A DNA stretch of 51,338 bases, taken from the NCBI RefSeq assembly GCF_018310695.1, contig NZ_JAGXCY010000032.1, positions 1 through 51,338 on the forward strand. The letters run 5' to 3'. Position numbers and translations under genes: made by a program. The notes under the pieces were generated by a model, which ran no database searches, was not told the DNA's origin, and worked only from the letters and a program-made list of their open reading frames with translations. This document shows, piece after piece, positions 24,275 to 32,822 of this stretch (the stretch's first letter is position 1; the number at the start of each line of letters is the position of its first letter). Source of the stretch: Paenibacillus sp. Marseille-Q4541 (GTDB taxonomy: Bacteria > Bacillota > Bacilli > Paenibacillales > Paenibacillaceae).

Positions 24275-25891
24275 TTAATGTAAGATTGCTTCTGACTGCT
24301 GTTCTGATTCATTACGAACCCAAACAGCCTCATAGCTCAGCGTAAAGCCGGCATCTACAGAAGCCGCCATCAAAGCAACAAGGAAGGTTGTCCCCATTGC
24401 TTTAGCTGCTTCCGGAGGTACCGCATTTCCTATATACTCCCGAGCCTTTGCATCACTGCAGCCAACAAGCTGGAAAGGCATACCATTAGGCAAATGAGCA
24501 GGGAAAGATTGCAACATCGCTAATTCGTAAGTCGTAAGTGGACGATGCCAAGTACCGTCTTCAGCAATGATGAGGTACACGCCTCGATCCTGATCTGCAG
24601 GAAATGTTCCATCCTCTGTACCGTTTAGAACATTGGAAGGTGCAGCATTCCTTGGGTCAGAGAAAGCCAAGGCACCGCTGCCGAACCGGGTTCCGGTCAC
24701 ACATGGGGAAGGCTCATCATGTCTAACAACTTGATACACCCCAGGGTGTCTCCCCTTCCGTTCTTTAAGACGAGGATCATTTACGCAAATAGCTCCATTA
24801 TTCGGCCCTACAGCGCCTGTCACCGTTTGGGAAGCCTCATCCCATTGAGACATACGGTAAATGGAACGATGCGTACTTCCTTCGTTTAAACCCATTCGAG
24901 GATCAGATACGGCTGAAGCTCCATTGCTCCTGCCAGGCCCAGCTCCTCCTGTGATTGTTCTAGAAACACTGTTCCAATCTTCAACTGCCCAAGCCCCTCG
25001 TCTAGGCTCGTGTTGAACTCGATAGTTCCACCAATCGAGCTTATTTAAATCTCTCCAATCTCCGCCGGCAGGAATCAGCGCAAGACGCATCCATGTCTTC
25101 CACTCAAGTTTAGGAAGCCGGTGAAGCGGTCCTGCTGCGACTGTATCACCTGGAAATGGTAAATCTTTGATAACATCTCCAATTGTTTTTAATGGCCTGC
25201 GTGGAGGCTGATAGACAAAATTTTTCACACGCTTTTCTTGTCTGGAGATTAAGAGATATCTCTTTCTCCGTTCCGCCAGACCACCTAACTCCCCACAATC
25301 GTGAGTATTATCGCTGGTAATATAGCCAAATGACTGCAATAGCTTTTTGATTCGATCAAGAATCTGCTTTCCTCTGGTCATAATGCGAGGCACATTCTCA
25401 AGCAAGATGAGCGCTGGAAGATGTCCACCGTACTCGAGACAAGCTTTAAGCGCTATTTCTAGACCACGGATTGTTAGCATGTTGAGAGCCTGGTACTTCT
25501 TTGTTTTTGCTGATTTTTCAGGCAGCAGACCCGAAAAACCCTTGCATGGAGGAGATGTAAAAATTACATCAGGTACTTCCCAACCAAATGCGTCCCATAG
25601 ATCACCAGGCGTGGCCTCATGCCAATGATTCGGCGGTTCATCTCCGTGAAAATCTATGTACTGTTCTCTTGAAAACAAATCCATACATACGGCCTTACCA
25701 CCTGTAATTAGCTCATAGTTTTGACAAACAACCGGGTCAGCATCAATGCTGCAGAGTGTTCGAAAACGTCCGACGTATCCCATATATTCTGCTCGTGCCT
25801 GAGCGAAACCAAGAGAGCCGCCGCCTGCTCCGCCAAATAGATGAGCTACCGTATGTTCCGTCTTAACTTCAGGTTTGATTGCAAATACCAC
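24275..25891 (-). CDS. DNA (cytosine-5) methyltransferase, solitary
   Basis: 538 residues starting at GTG 25891, preceded by GGAGGAATAACATA. The C5-methylase motifs are in order: motif I HLFGGAGGGSLGF (about 17-29), motif IV SPPCKGFS with the catalytic Cys at about 116, motif VI LLENVP (about 163-168), and motif VIII GGLAERRKRYLLISR. The target-recognition region is long, about 200 residues, with repeated ...SVSRTITGGAGPG.../...ASQTVTGAVGPN... segments. Motif IX/X is QSFPAHLP... AREYIGNAVPPEAA. It transfers methyl from SAM to cytosine. No restriction endonuclease is adjacent, so it is an orphan enzyme that may mark the plasmid against host restriction. It is the last gene of the operon starting near 29.6 kb. 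Confidence 0.92.
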   Translation of the reverse strand: MVFAIKPEVKTEHTVAHLFGGAGGGSLGFAQARAEYMGYVGRFRTLCSIDADPVVCQNYELITGGKAVCMDLFSREQYIDFHGDEPPNHWHEATPGDLWDAFGWEVPDVIFTSPPCKGFSGLLPEKSAKTKKYQALNMLTIRGLEIALKACLEYGGHLPALILLENVPRIMTRGKQILDRIKKLLQSFGYITSDNTHDCGELGGLAERRKRYLLISRQEKRVKNFVYQPPRRPLKTIGDVIKDLPFPGDTVAAGPLHRLPKLEWKTWMRLALIPAGGDWRDLNKLDWWNYRVQHEPRRGAWAVEDWNSVSRTITGGAGPGRSNGASAVSDPRMGLNEGSTHRSIYRMSQWDEASQTVTGAVGPNNGAICVNDPRLKERKGRHPGVYQVVRHDEPSPCVTGTRFGSGALAFSDPRNAAPSNVLNGTEDGTFPADQDRGVYLIIAEDGTWHRPLTTYELAMLQSFPAHLPNGMPFQLVGCSDAKAREYIGNAVPPEAAKAMGTTFLVALMAASVDAGFTLSYEAVWVRNESEQQSEAILH

Positions 25892-25916
25892 TATGTTATT
25901 CCTCCTGCTCCTCCCT

Positions 25917-25951
25917 TCTGCACAGGGAGGATTAATGTTTCCCTGTGCAGA
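25917..25951. repeat. 12-bp perfect inverted repeat between the two methyltransferase genes
   Basis: TCTGCACAGGGA (25917-25928) and TCCCTGTGCAGA (25940-25951) are separated by 11 bases. They lie just upstream of the Shine-Dalgarno of the C5-methyltransferase. No U tract follows on the minus strand, so this is more likely a translational/processing hairpin or operator than a terminator. Confidence 0.75.
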
Positions 25952-25995
25952 GGGTGTAAAGCATTTAGAATATACTGCTATAATGCTGCTCTTTA

Positions 25996-26823
25996 TTAGA
26001 AGAATGAAATCTGTCCTGACATAGTAGGTGAATAGTTCATAAACAGATACTCGGTTTCTGTCCTACGTTTTTGGCCTTCTGATGCTTTCACAACAGAACC
26101 AACCTTCGCTTCTAAGGTCACGTAATTCCAATCTTTATAAAGCTCAAGCACAAGCGGGTCACCATAATAGGTAACAAGGCACTTCCCCTCTATATGCTTA
26201 AGCATCTCAGCTAGTTCCACATGATCCTCTTGCCGGAAACCACCTTTGTAGCAATTCTCACGGCCAACATAAGGAGGATCAATAAAAAAGAACACCTCTG
26301 GTCCATCATAACGTTTTATGATTTCTCGGTAGTCTAAGCATTCAATCATGACATTGCGGAAGCGTTTCTCAAAAGAGTCCAACTTGAGTATCGATGACTG
26401 GTAATCTGAAGCGCAGTTCTTTACTCTTCCAGCACGCCAGCCGCTCGGTTGATTAGGCATAGGAATGATGCTTTGTCTGAGCAGATAGAAGTATCGAACA
26501 GCGCGTTCATATGGGTCCTCCGGCATTTCTTCACGAAGCCAGGTCTCATATAAAAAACGGCTCGTTGGCAAAGAGGCTAGGTCTTCTATCAGTTGCTCCT
26601 TTTGCTGCCGCAGCATCATATAAAAATTGATAAGATCTCCGTCTTTATCATTAAACACCTCAACTTTACTGGGCTCACGGGCAATCGTCATATTGGCAGC
26701 CCCGCCGAATAAATCAACCCAGCAATGATGGTCAGGTAGGTAAGGAATAATTGAATGCGCAAGTTTTGCCTTACCTCCGAAGTATCGTAGACCCGTCTGT
26801 ACAACATTGTTTTTCAGTGCCAT
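25996..26823 (-). CDS. D12-class (Dam-like) adenine-N6 DNA methyltransferase, solitary
   Basis: 275 residues, ATG after TAGGAGAGATGGAAG. The N-terminal motif LRYFGGKAKLAHSI (about 12-25) binds SAM; DLFGGAANMTIAR follows; the catalytic motif IDPPYVGRENCY is at about 181-192. The size and motif order fit the alpha (D12/Dam) class. The recognition site cannot be read from sequence. It is 104 bases upstream of the C5-methyltransferase and shares its operon. With no endonuclease nearby, protection of plasmid DNA from host restriction or a regulatory role is likely. Confidence 0.9.
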   Translation of the reverse strand: MALKNNVVQTGLRYFGGKAKLAHSIIPYLPDHHCWVDLFGGAANMTIAREPSKVEVFNDKDGDLINFYMMLRQQKEQLIEDLASLPTSRFLYETWLREEMPEDPYERAVRYFYLLRQSIIPMPNQPSGWRAGRVKNCASDYQSSILKLDSFEKRFRNVMIECLDYREIIKRYDGPEVFFFIDPPYVGRENCYKGGFRQEDHVELAEMLKHIEGKCLVTYYGDPLVLELYKDWNYVTLEAKVGSVVKASEGQKRRTETEYLFMNYSPTMSGQISFF

Positions 26824-27051
26824 CTTCCATCTCTCCTATTATCCGAAATCGGTTTTATCGATTCGGAAATAGGCAGGACTCTATCTGTCCTCTTACGGAT
26901 CCTCGATTAGAGAAACGTAAGTGCTACTTATCCCAATAGGGAGCTCGCAGAAGGGGGTTACAATGAACCGCATAACGGAAATAAATCCGTTCCTTCATTC
27001 ACACCTGAGTTTAGAGAGTATGGAGTAGCCTACTTTTATTTGTCATTTCTT

Positions 27052-27816
27052 TTACTCCTTAATTACTAAGTACTCTTTTTCATCTGTATTCGGTGACGGC
27101 TCAATAACAGCTGTCTCGAAATACAAGGTTGAACCAGCAAAATCTTCTCCAAGAATTTCATGAGCATCTTCTCCTGCTTCAGAACGCCTAACATATTCAG
27201 AATAGGGAGTATTCGTCCAAAGTTGAAAGTCTGCAGCAGCTCGTTCAACTGCAGTAGGACCCATATAAGGAGTGACCTCCTGAATAAGATCCTGAAACAT
27301 CTTTACTGAAATTATGACTTGAGTACTTAAATCTATATATATCTCTGTGTTTTTCTCCTCTTTCTCGTTACAATCTAGTATCCCAGATCCAGCAAGTGTT
27401 CCCTTGTAATCGGCAGACATAATGGTGTTGTAAACCTCAGTGGACCAATCATGAATTCCATCAAGAGTAACCGTCTCAAGCTGTAATGGATCATTCAGAT
27501 TCAGCTCTAATGTATTGAGAAATTGAATATCAAACCAGAAAGATTGCGATTCTTTAAATTCCCCGCCTAAATAAGTTACAAACAACTTATCCTGGATGCG
27601 ATAAATATCCGTGACAAAGTTAGAATACTGATAATCAGCTTCTAGGCGATAAACGAAATTCTCGAGCATTTCATGCCAATACAGAGAGGCTTCTGAAAAG
27701 TCCAAAACCGTAACAGAACCTTTTTCGTTACATATTGGGCAGTCTTTTGCCCCCTCACACTCGCAGTTCAGCTCTGTTAGAGAAATATCAGAAGTACACT
27801 TGATCACATCTATCAC
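27052..27816 (-). CDS. Hypothetical protein with N-terminal zinc-ribbon-like cysteines
   Basis: 254 residues, probably from GTG 27816 (AGGAACGAGA in front). Cysteines in CECEGAKDCPICNEKG (about 19-34) could bind zinc. The rest is acidic and mixed alpha/beta with no motif I know. It lies between the DUF6884-like gene (31-base gap) and the adenine methyltransferase (228-base gap), on the same strand. That gap contains only a small hairpin (ACGGA/TCCGT) and no convincing gene. Confidence 0.65.
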   Translation of the reverse strand: MIDVIKCTSDISLTELNCECEGAKDCPICNEKGSVTVLDFSEASLYWHEMLENFVYRLEADYQYSNFVTDIYRIQDKLFVTYLGGEFKESQSFWFDIQFLNTLELNLNDPLQLETVTLDGIHDWSTEVYNTIMSADYKGTLAGSGILDCNEKEEKNTEIYIDLSTQVIISVKMFQDLIQEVTPYMGPTAVERAAADFQLWTNTPYSEYVRRSEAGEDAHEILGEDFAGSTLYFETAVIEPSPNTDEKEYLVIKE

Positions 27817-27846
27817 TCTCGTTCCTATGTCTTTTTTATTTACTCA

Positions 27847-28734
27847 TCATTTAAGAAGCGCTATTTGCATACGCTGCAGTGCAGCAAAGATGCTGTATTC
27901 GGCCATTAAAGCGTAGTTATGCTTGATCAAGTACAACCTAAGCTTTGCTACACTCTGACCGAATCTGCTCTTTATTTCTTCAAAATGAGCATGTCCATGA
28001 AGTTCAGCAAGGGATTGAACATTCAGCAGGAACTTATTAAATTCCCCTGCAATATCTTCTTTCTCCATTACGTTGTTGAATGCTTCATATGCCTTTTTCG
28101 CGTCCTTTTTCTTTTGGCGGTAGCTGCCAAGTAATTTTTTAAGCTCTTCTATGTTGGCTTCAACTCCGTATAGGTGTGCCTTATTTTCGAATTGATCGAT
28201 TAAATGGCTTGCCTCTTGTGGCGACTGGAATTGAATTAACGAAGATACGACCATCTTTTCTCTTTCAATCTCTTTCAGTCGGATTTGGGTAAGCTCGTTC
28301 TCAATTAACTCCGCGTACCATGTAGGCTTTGCTCCAAGAGGAACTCCGTCACCGTATACTCGGTATTCGATTCCCTTTTCGTCAAACAGACGTTTTAAGG
28401 GGTCTGATATGGTCTTACCGGTATGGATTTCTACGAAGGGAAGCGGGTGAATTTGTTGAATAAAAGCCAATACCTTTTCTGCAAAAGCAGTACATTCATC
28501 CTTTCGTGGGTGCCATTTTCGAACAGGGTACGGGTCAATAATCTCCTGGTACCCAATGATCCGCTGCCCAAATACACTAAGAAAGAAGATGTTGTCCTCC
28601 GAAAAATTACGTACCTCCATGTAACGAATGATGTTGTTTACCCAACGGCTGCGGGATCCTTGGTAGAATCGATAAGCAGGCATTGGACTATCTTGCCGGG
28701 TAGATGACTCTGTAATCAATGCAATACGATTCAC
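27847..28734 (-). CDS. DUF6884-like protein
   Basis: 295 residues from GTG 28734 (MNRIALITESSTRQDSPMPA), preceded by AAGGAG; the longer frame to 28791 overlaps the previous gene. The N-terminal 140 residues have the layout of DUF6884: an ALIT-type first strand, FYQGSRSRWVNNIIRYME, IFFLSVFGQRIIGYQEIIDPYP, then a 'FAEKVLAFIQQ' helix. This architecture resembles the tRNA-guanine transglycosylase-like/YaaA neighbourhood used in phage base-modification loci, but catalytic residues are not evident. A helical C-terminal half follows. It is in the methyltransferase operon, so a link to DNA modification or metabolism is possible but unproven. Confidence 0.6.
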   Translation of the reverse strand: MNRIALITESSTRQDSPMPAYRFYQGSRSRWVNNIIRYMEVRNFSEDNIFFLSVFGQRIIGYQEIIDPYPVRKWHPRKDECTAFAEKVLAFIQQIHPLPFVEIHTGKTISDPLKRLFDEKGIEYRVYGDGVPLGAKPTWYAELIENELTQIRLKEIEREKMVVSSLIQFQSPQEASHLIDQFENKAHLYGVEANIEELKKLLGSYRQKKKDAKKAYEAFNNVMEKEDIAGEFNKFLLNVQSLAELHGHAHFEEIKSRFGQSVAKLRLYLIKHNYALMAEYSIFAALQRMQIALLK

Positions 28735-28754
28735 AACAAACACTCCTTGTTTCT

Positions 28755-29195
28755 TTATTCCTCCTGGCTCGACGATAGATTCAGGCTCCAAGCCCTTTTT
28801 GGTCCCATTGGATGTCGGTCTTGCCGGCTGCGGGATTTGCTATGCCAGCTTCCTCCTGGAGTCACTCCAATAAATTGAAATCCTACCCCTCGAAGTGAGC
28901 CTCCATCTTCCTCCTCCAACGTATAGGTAATGAGCATTTGATAGCCCATCTTTTTTGCTATACGTGCAGCCGATGCATATAACTTACTGCATGCATTTTT
29001 ATAAGCACTGTGGACGCATAAGCGGGTAACTTCAATTGTCTTTCCGTTATCTCTTAAGCGAGACACAGGCCGACCGGCTATCAAGACTCCAATTAATTCC
29101 CTTCCATTACTGAGACCGAGTGCAAACTTCATACCCTGCGGGGCAGGATGATGCTTGTTTACAAAGTCGCATGCTTCCCTAAAAGTCACTGGCAC
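28755..29195 (-). CDS. XF1762-family protein (GNAT-fold-like)
   Basis: 146 residues with the family's hallmarks: VTFREACDFVNKHHPAP near the start, KFALGLSNGRELIGVLIAGRPVSR, EVTRLCV and KNACSKLYASAARIAKKMGYQMLITYTLE, and a G-rich end (GGSLRGVGFQFIGVTPGGSW). These small N-acetyltransferase-like proteins occur on phages and conjugative elements; no substrate is known. The GTG start at 29195 overlaps the end of the upstream frame and lacks its own Shine-Dalgarno. It is therefore either translationally coupled or part of a longer, frameshifted protein. The frame is open upstream for at least 15 further residues (...YKKFEAVPVPVTF). Confidence 0.78.
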   Translation of the reverse strand: MPVTFREACDFVNKHHPAPQGMKFALGLSNGRELIGVLIAGRPVSRLRDNGKTIEVTRLCVHSAYKNACSKLYASAARIAKKMGYQMLITYTLEEEDGGSLRGVGFQFIGVTPGGSWHSKSRSRQDRHPMGPKRAWSLNLSSSQEE

Positions 29196-29441
29196 AGGAA
29201 CGGCTTCAAACTTTTTATAATCGGGATAGGATAGTAAAGCTCCATATACCGGATTGCTTGTTTACGACTACGGGAAGAGTCCCATAATACATGGAATCCT
29301 TCGTTTATCATCTCCCAGCGCAGTGAATGAGAGCTTCCCAATTCCTCATCTGATAGCACGATGTATCGCTCTAACTCATTATTCGCGAAACACCCAGTAG
29401 AACTGATCAGTTGTGGGAGCAGCACAGATCATAATCTTCAT
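29186..29441 (-). CDS. Small hypothetical protein, probably frameshifted, first in the methyltransferase operon
   Basis: An open frame from GTG 29425 gives 79 residues with no Shine-Dalgarno. A GGAGG at 29442-29446 instead serves ATG 29441 or 29432, which begin MICAAPTTDQFYWVFRE and then stop at about 29383. Removing one T at about 29381-29383 would join that start to ELERYIVLSDEELGSS... and on to LWDSSRSRKQAIRYMELYYP. The product is not recognised. It may be a real short gene, a decayed one, or carry a base-calling error. The stop overlaps the start of the XF1762-like gene by 10 bases. Confidence 0.5.
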
Positions 29442-29456
29442 TCCTCCTTTTTTGCA

Positions 29457-29638
29457 CAAAAAAAGAGACGCAAAAAAAGCGTACGTCTCCCGTACACTTT
29501 AGCGTCTCCTTAAAAAGTACAAATGTTTATAGAACAGCAGAAGCTGCATGACCTATTCTCGCCGAAATTGACGGCAAGAAAAATAAGAATGTTACTAAAC
29601 AATATGCTAATTATATAGTAACGAAAAGCTGAAAGTAA
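29457..29638 (-). promoter_or_regulatory. Structured leader element E2 heading the methyltransferase operon
   Basis: On the minus strand TTACTT (29638-29633) lies 17 bases before TATAAT (29615-29610). Hairpin P1 pairs TTCTTGCCG (29580-29572) with CGGCGAGAA (29564-29556), 9 bp around a 7-base loop. After an 8-base spacer comes P2 (GCAG/CTGC, 29547-29537). Two overlapping terminators follow: an inner GTACG/CGTAC stem (29495-29481) with a T7 run, and an outer GAGACGC/GCGTCTC stem (29508-29465) with a T8 run. The operon's GGAGG follows. The element shares its order with E1 (17354-17532) and E3. The rest of 29442-29743 holds only a short inverted repeat at 29721-29747 beside the CoiA-like stop. 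Confidence 0.7.
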
Positions 29639-29743
29639 AGATGCAATAGAAACGATTACATATTGATACTTTTCCGTCTTTTTGCATGGATCCTAGCCCA
29701 AAAAATACAGTGATGTAAATGTAGCCTCACAAAAAGTTCGAGG

Positions 29744-31069
29744 CTACAAACGTAGGATCTTATCCAACCACACTCTCGCTTCATTATTACAAAAAGAACT
29801 AAAAGACTCTATAGCATTACAAATATTATCTAATCGTAAATTATGAGTAGCTAAATCTACATGTCGGCTTGCTAATCCTTCGTAAAAATGTCTTGCTTCT
29901 TCATCAGTTATAGTAAAATTTATAATTTGTTTAAGGTAGTAATCCGGATTATGTGATTCTCTTTTGTTTTCTAATTCATCTTCTTGAATTATTTTACGAG
30001 TTGCTTCGTCTGATATAACTGTACGTTCATACGGATTAAAATTTACAGAAGAGAAAGAAAACTCTGATAAATCTGAATATCCGACATAATTATCATTGGT
30101 GATCTGATTATTGATTTTATCTATAAACTCTTCTTCAAATTCCTTTCTATTTAAGTTTTCTTGTTCTTTATCACTAAGAGAAATCTCTGTGTCGATGCTC
30201 AAGGCATAAGATAGTTTCAAAGGGTAGCTTTTTGTTAAGGCAAAAGCTCGAAAAGGAGCTATTTTGTTATCTAATATAAGGCGATGTACAGTAAACTCCA
30301 TTCCCTCTTGTAAGGAGCGTATATAATAAAGACTATGCACCTCTAACGGCAATGCTTCATTCTGAGATTTATAACCGAAAACTTCAGGTAGTTTATATTC
30401 GGGATATTTTAGTGAAAGTTCTCTAATATGTTCATCCCAAATATGGTCCTCTCGTGTTTTCATAGCTAGATTATATTCTGCTTCCCATAGATGAAGCACC
30501 CGATTAACAAAATCATCTGCTAGTTCTCTTTCTTCAATAAACCATATAATCTCTAACCCTTTATTTTTAAAATAACTATTTCTACGGTGAATATTATTTA
30601 CTACTTTTTCATCTCCTATTTGTTGTATGTTAGTTATAATATTTAGCGCAAACTCCCGATCTCCCTTCTTTAAATATATATCTGGATATATGTTCCATTT
30701 TTCTTCTGCCTTTTCCAAGTAACCATACTCAACTTTAAGGTCATTTTTAAATCGCTCTTGTCCCTTAAGTTCTGTATAAATGATTTCCTTCATAACGGAG
30801 TGTTTTTCATTTTCTCTAAAAGTTTGTCTTTGGTATGTATCGTATGCTTTTGCTTTCATACATGTTTTGCCGACTGGGTGACTGAAGTGTATATCTCTAA
30901 TCTCTCCTGCCCTTAATTTTAATTTTTCTCCACAAAAAGGACATGTAATTGCACCTTTACGGGAGTAATTTCTATATTTCTCAATTATAGTTTGGTGATC
31001 AATCTGTTCAGTTTGTTCTAGAATCAAACGTATATTTATTAAATCTTTTTCGTACATACCTAAGTCCAT
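29744..31069 (-). CDS. CoiA-like competence/nuclease family protein
   Basis: 441 residues, ATG after AAGAGG. The N-terminal part has the CoiA zinc-and-HxxH layout: CPFCGEKLKLRAG (Cys43, Cys46), RDIHFSHPVGKTC (61-70). A nuclease-like region follows: WNIYPDIYLKKGDREFALNIITNIQQ at about residues 118-145, with an Asp and the usual glutamate/Q-x region, then RRNSYFKNKGLEIIWFI. CoiA helps process incoming DNA for RecA recombination in competent Firmicutes. On a mobile element next to Gabija it may instead act as an accessory nuclease. The C-terminal 220 residues are not recognised. It is A+T-rich like the Gabija genes and separated from them by 223 bases with no gene. Confidence 0.75.
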   Translation of the reverse strand: MDLGMYEKDLINIRLILEQTEQIDHQTIIEKYRNYSRKGAITCPFCGEKLKLRAGEIRDIHFSHPVGKTCMKAKAYDTYQRQTFRENEKHSVMKEIIYTELKGQERFKNDLKVEYGYLEKAEEKWNIYPDIYLKKGDREFALNIITNIQQIGDEKVVNNIHRRNSYFKNKGLEIIWFIEERELADDFVNRVLHLWEAEYNLAMKTREDHIWDEHIRELSLKYPEYKLPEVFGYKSQNEALPLEVHSLYYIRSLQEGMEFTVHRLILDNKIAPFRAFALTKSYPLKLSYALSIDTEISLSDKEQENLNRKEFEEEFIDKINNQITNDNYVGYSDLSEFSFSSVNFNPYERTVISDEATRKIIQEDELENKRESHNPDYYLKQIINFTITDEEARHFYEGLASRHVDLATHNLRLDNICNAIESFSSFCNNEARVWLDKILRL

Positions 31070-31292
31070 ACGTCAATCCTCTTTTCCTATGCTGATCATT
31101 ACTATATTGTTTGTTCGAGAGGCAGAAGTGGAGTAAAGATACCTCTACTCCTTAAATATCAAAACTATTCATTGTATTAAATAATCCAGGACATATATGC
31201 AGACTGTTAATTCTATGGTTTGACTTGATCGGAACACATTGTACGATTTTTCTTTTTTGAGTCATAAAATTAGAAGTGGTTTCACTAAAGTG

Positions 31293-32822
31293 TTATTCGA
31301 TGTATTTAAACAACTTCTCTGCATTGGTCAGTCCGTGTTTCGTTGCTGAGCTTAATACATGTTTATGATAATTTACATCATCTACAAACATTACAAATTT
31401 CTCCTTTGCTCTTGTTACACAGACATAATGATTTTGCATATTTGTATTGTTATAGATTTCATAATAACGAGTGAAACTAATTACTTGATCAAATTCAAGC
31501 CCTTTTGACCCAAATACTGTCATAACTTTGTGTTTCTTATCCCTCATTTGAAAGGCCATGTCAAACTGTGGGTCGCTTACACTTTCATAAAACTTTGTTA
31601 CCTCATCAATACCAATCGAAAGTCCTAAAAAAACACCTAGGTTGTTTATTATTTCTCCTATTTTACTTTTAATTAAATTATCTTTGTTCTTTAAGTCACC
31701 AATGATTTTATTTATCTCTACTCTTCTCTGGCTTCGTTCTTCACCCCCTACTTTTTCCATGAAATCATAAATTGTATAAGCAGTGTTTTTAGTAAACATA
31801 GCCAACTCTTTCAATAGAAATCCATTAGGTAATCCTTCATCAATTGGAGTTTTAGGAACAAAAACGAAATCGAACCCTTTTTCATTTAACAACTCTGCGA
31901 TTTTTTTTGCGTCTCTATTAATATTTGAGATTATGGCTATTTCTTTATTTAGATCAATAAAATCATCATCAATCAATTGTGTAAATGACTCTGGGAACTC
32001 ATTAATATATCTAGATTGATAATTTTTCAGAATAACATTATGAACGGTATCTTTTTGTATGTTAAAGTATTGTGGGTTATGAAAGATATTAGCGTAGTTT
32101 TCAATGTCTTTATGACATCTGAAGTTTGTCACGAGCTCATAACAACTAAATCTTTCTTTGCTAAGGAGTTCAAAGATATTACTCATTGCTCCACGCCACA
32201 TATAGATGGCCTGTTTCGCATCTCCGACTATAAAGATTTTTATTTTCAGCTCGTTTTTTAAGTACATGAAAAACCGATGCATATCTTGATCTGAATCTTG
32301 ATATTCGTCTATAAAAATAGTTGCATATTTTGATTTAATATATTCCTGTGCAGCTACAGATTTACTTATTATTGCAAGGGCAAGTTTAAATTTAAAATTT
32401 TTTTTGTTGTCAAAAAAAGTTCCCAAAATCTTTCTCTGTTTGATTTGCATAAGACCTTCTGAAGCAACAGTAAACTTATATCTGTTTCCATATTCAACAG
32501 AATAATCCTCTGAGTATTCAGATCCAAATGCATCTTTAAGAAATGGTCTTGTTATTTCATTTTCGATAAATGAATCGTTTGTCATAACTACAAATGGTTT
32601 CTTTATAGATTGTTGAGCTTTCCTTTTTATTTCCTCTGTTGCCTTAACGGTAAAAGTAATAGCAGCAATTGTTTTATGGTCAGTTATTTTACTTAATTCT
32701 ATGCCCATTTTCTGTACCATAATTGTAGTTTTACCAGAACCAGCGCTTGCCGATACTAGAATACTGTTATCATCTTCTAGTATTTTATCTCTAGCTTCCT
32801 GATCAACCAATCTCGATCTCAT
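31293..32822 (-). CDS. gajB: Gabija helicase subunit GajB (UvrD/Rep-like SF1)
   Basis: 509 residues. The superfamily 1 motifs are all present: I SASAGSGKTT (about 24-33), Ia AITFTVKATEEIKRKA, II IFIDEYQDSD (169-178), III IFIVGDAKQAIYMWRG (196-211), IV VTNFRCHKDIENYAN, V VFGSKGLEFDQVI, and VI YVCVTRAKEKFVMF. About 500 residues is the usual GajB size, shorter than chromosomal UvrD. GajB works with GajA in the Gabija anti-phage complex and is thought to respond to DNA ends and altered nucleotide levels. Its ATG overlaps the end of gajA by 20 bases, so the two are co-translated. The pairing makes the call secure; activity is inferred from intact motifs. Confidence 0.92.
   Translation of the reverse strand: MRSRLVDQEARDKILEDDNSILVSASAGSGKTTIMVQKMGIELSKITDHKTIAAITFTVKATEEIKRKAQQSIKKPFVVMTNDSFIENEITRPFLKDAFGSEYSEDYSVEYGNRYKFTVASEGLMQIKQRKILGTFFDNKKNFKFKLALAIISKSVAAQEYIKSKYATIFIDEYQDSDQDMHRFFMYLKNELKIKIFIVGDAKQAIYMWRGAMSNIFELLSKERFSCYELVTNFRCHKDIENYANIFHNPQYFNIQKDTVHNVILKNYQSRYINEFPESFTQLIDDDFIDLNKEIAIISNINRDAKKIAELLNEKGFDFVFVPKTPIDEGLPNGFLLKELAMFTKNTAYTIYDFMEKVGGEERSQRRVEINKIIGDLKNKDNLIKSKIGEIINNLGVFLGLSIGIDEVTKFYESVSDPQFDMAFQMRDKKHKVMTVFGSKGLEFDQVISFTRYYEIYNNTNMQNHYVCVTRAKEKFVMFVDDVNYHKHVLSSATKHGLTNAEKLFKYIE

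Noticed and set aside
24275..26823. Restriction-modification system
   Set aside because: Neither methyltransferase has an endonuclease-like neighbour.
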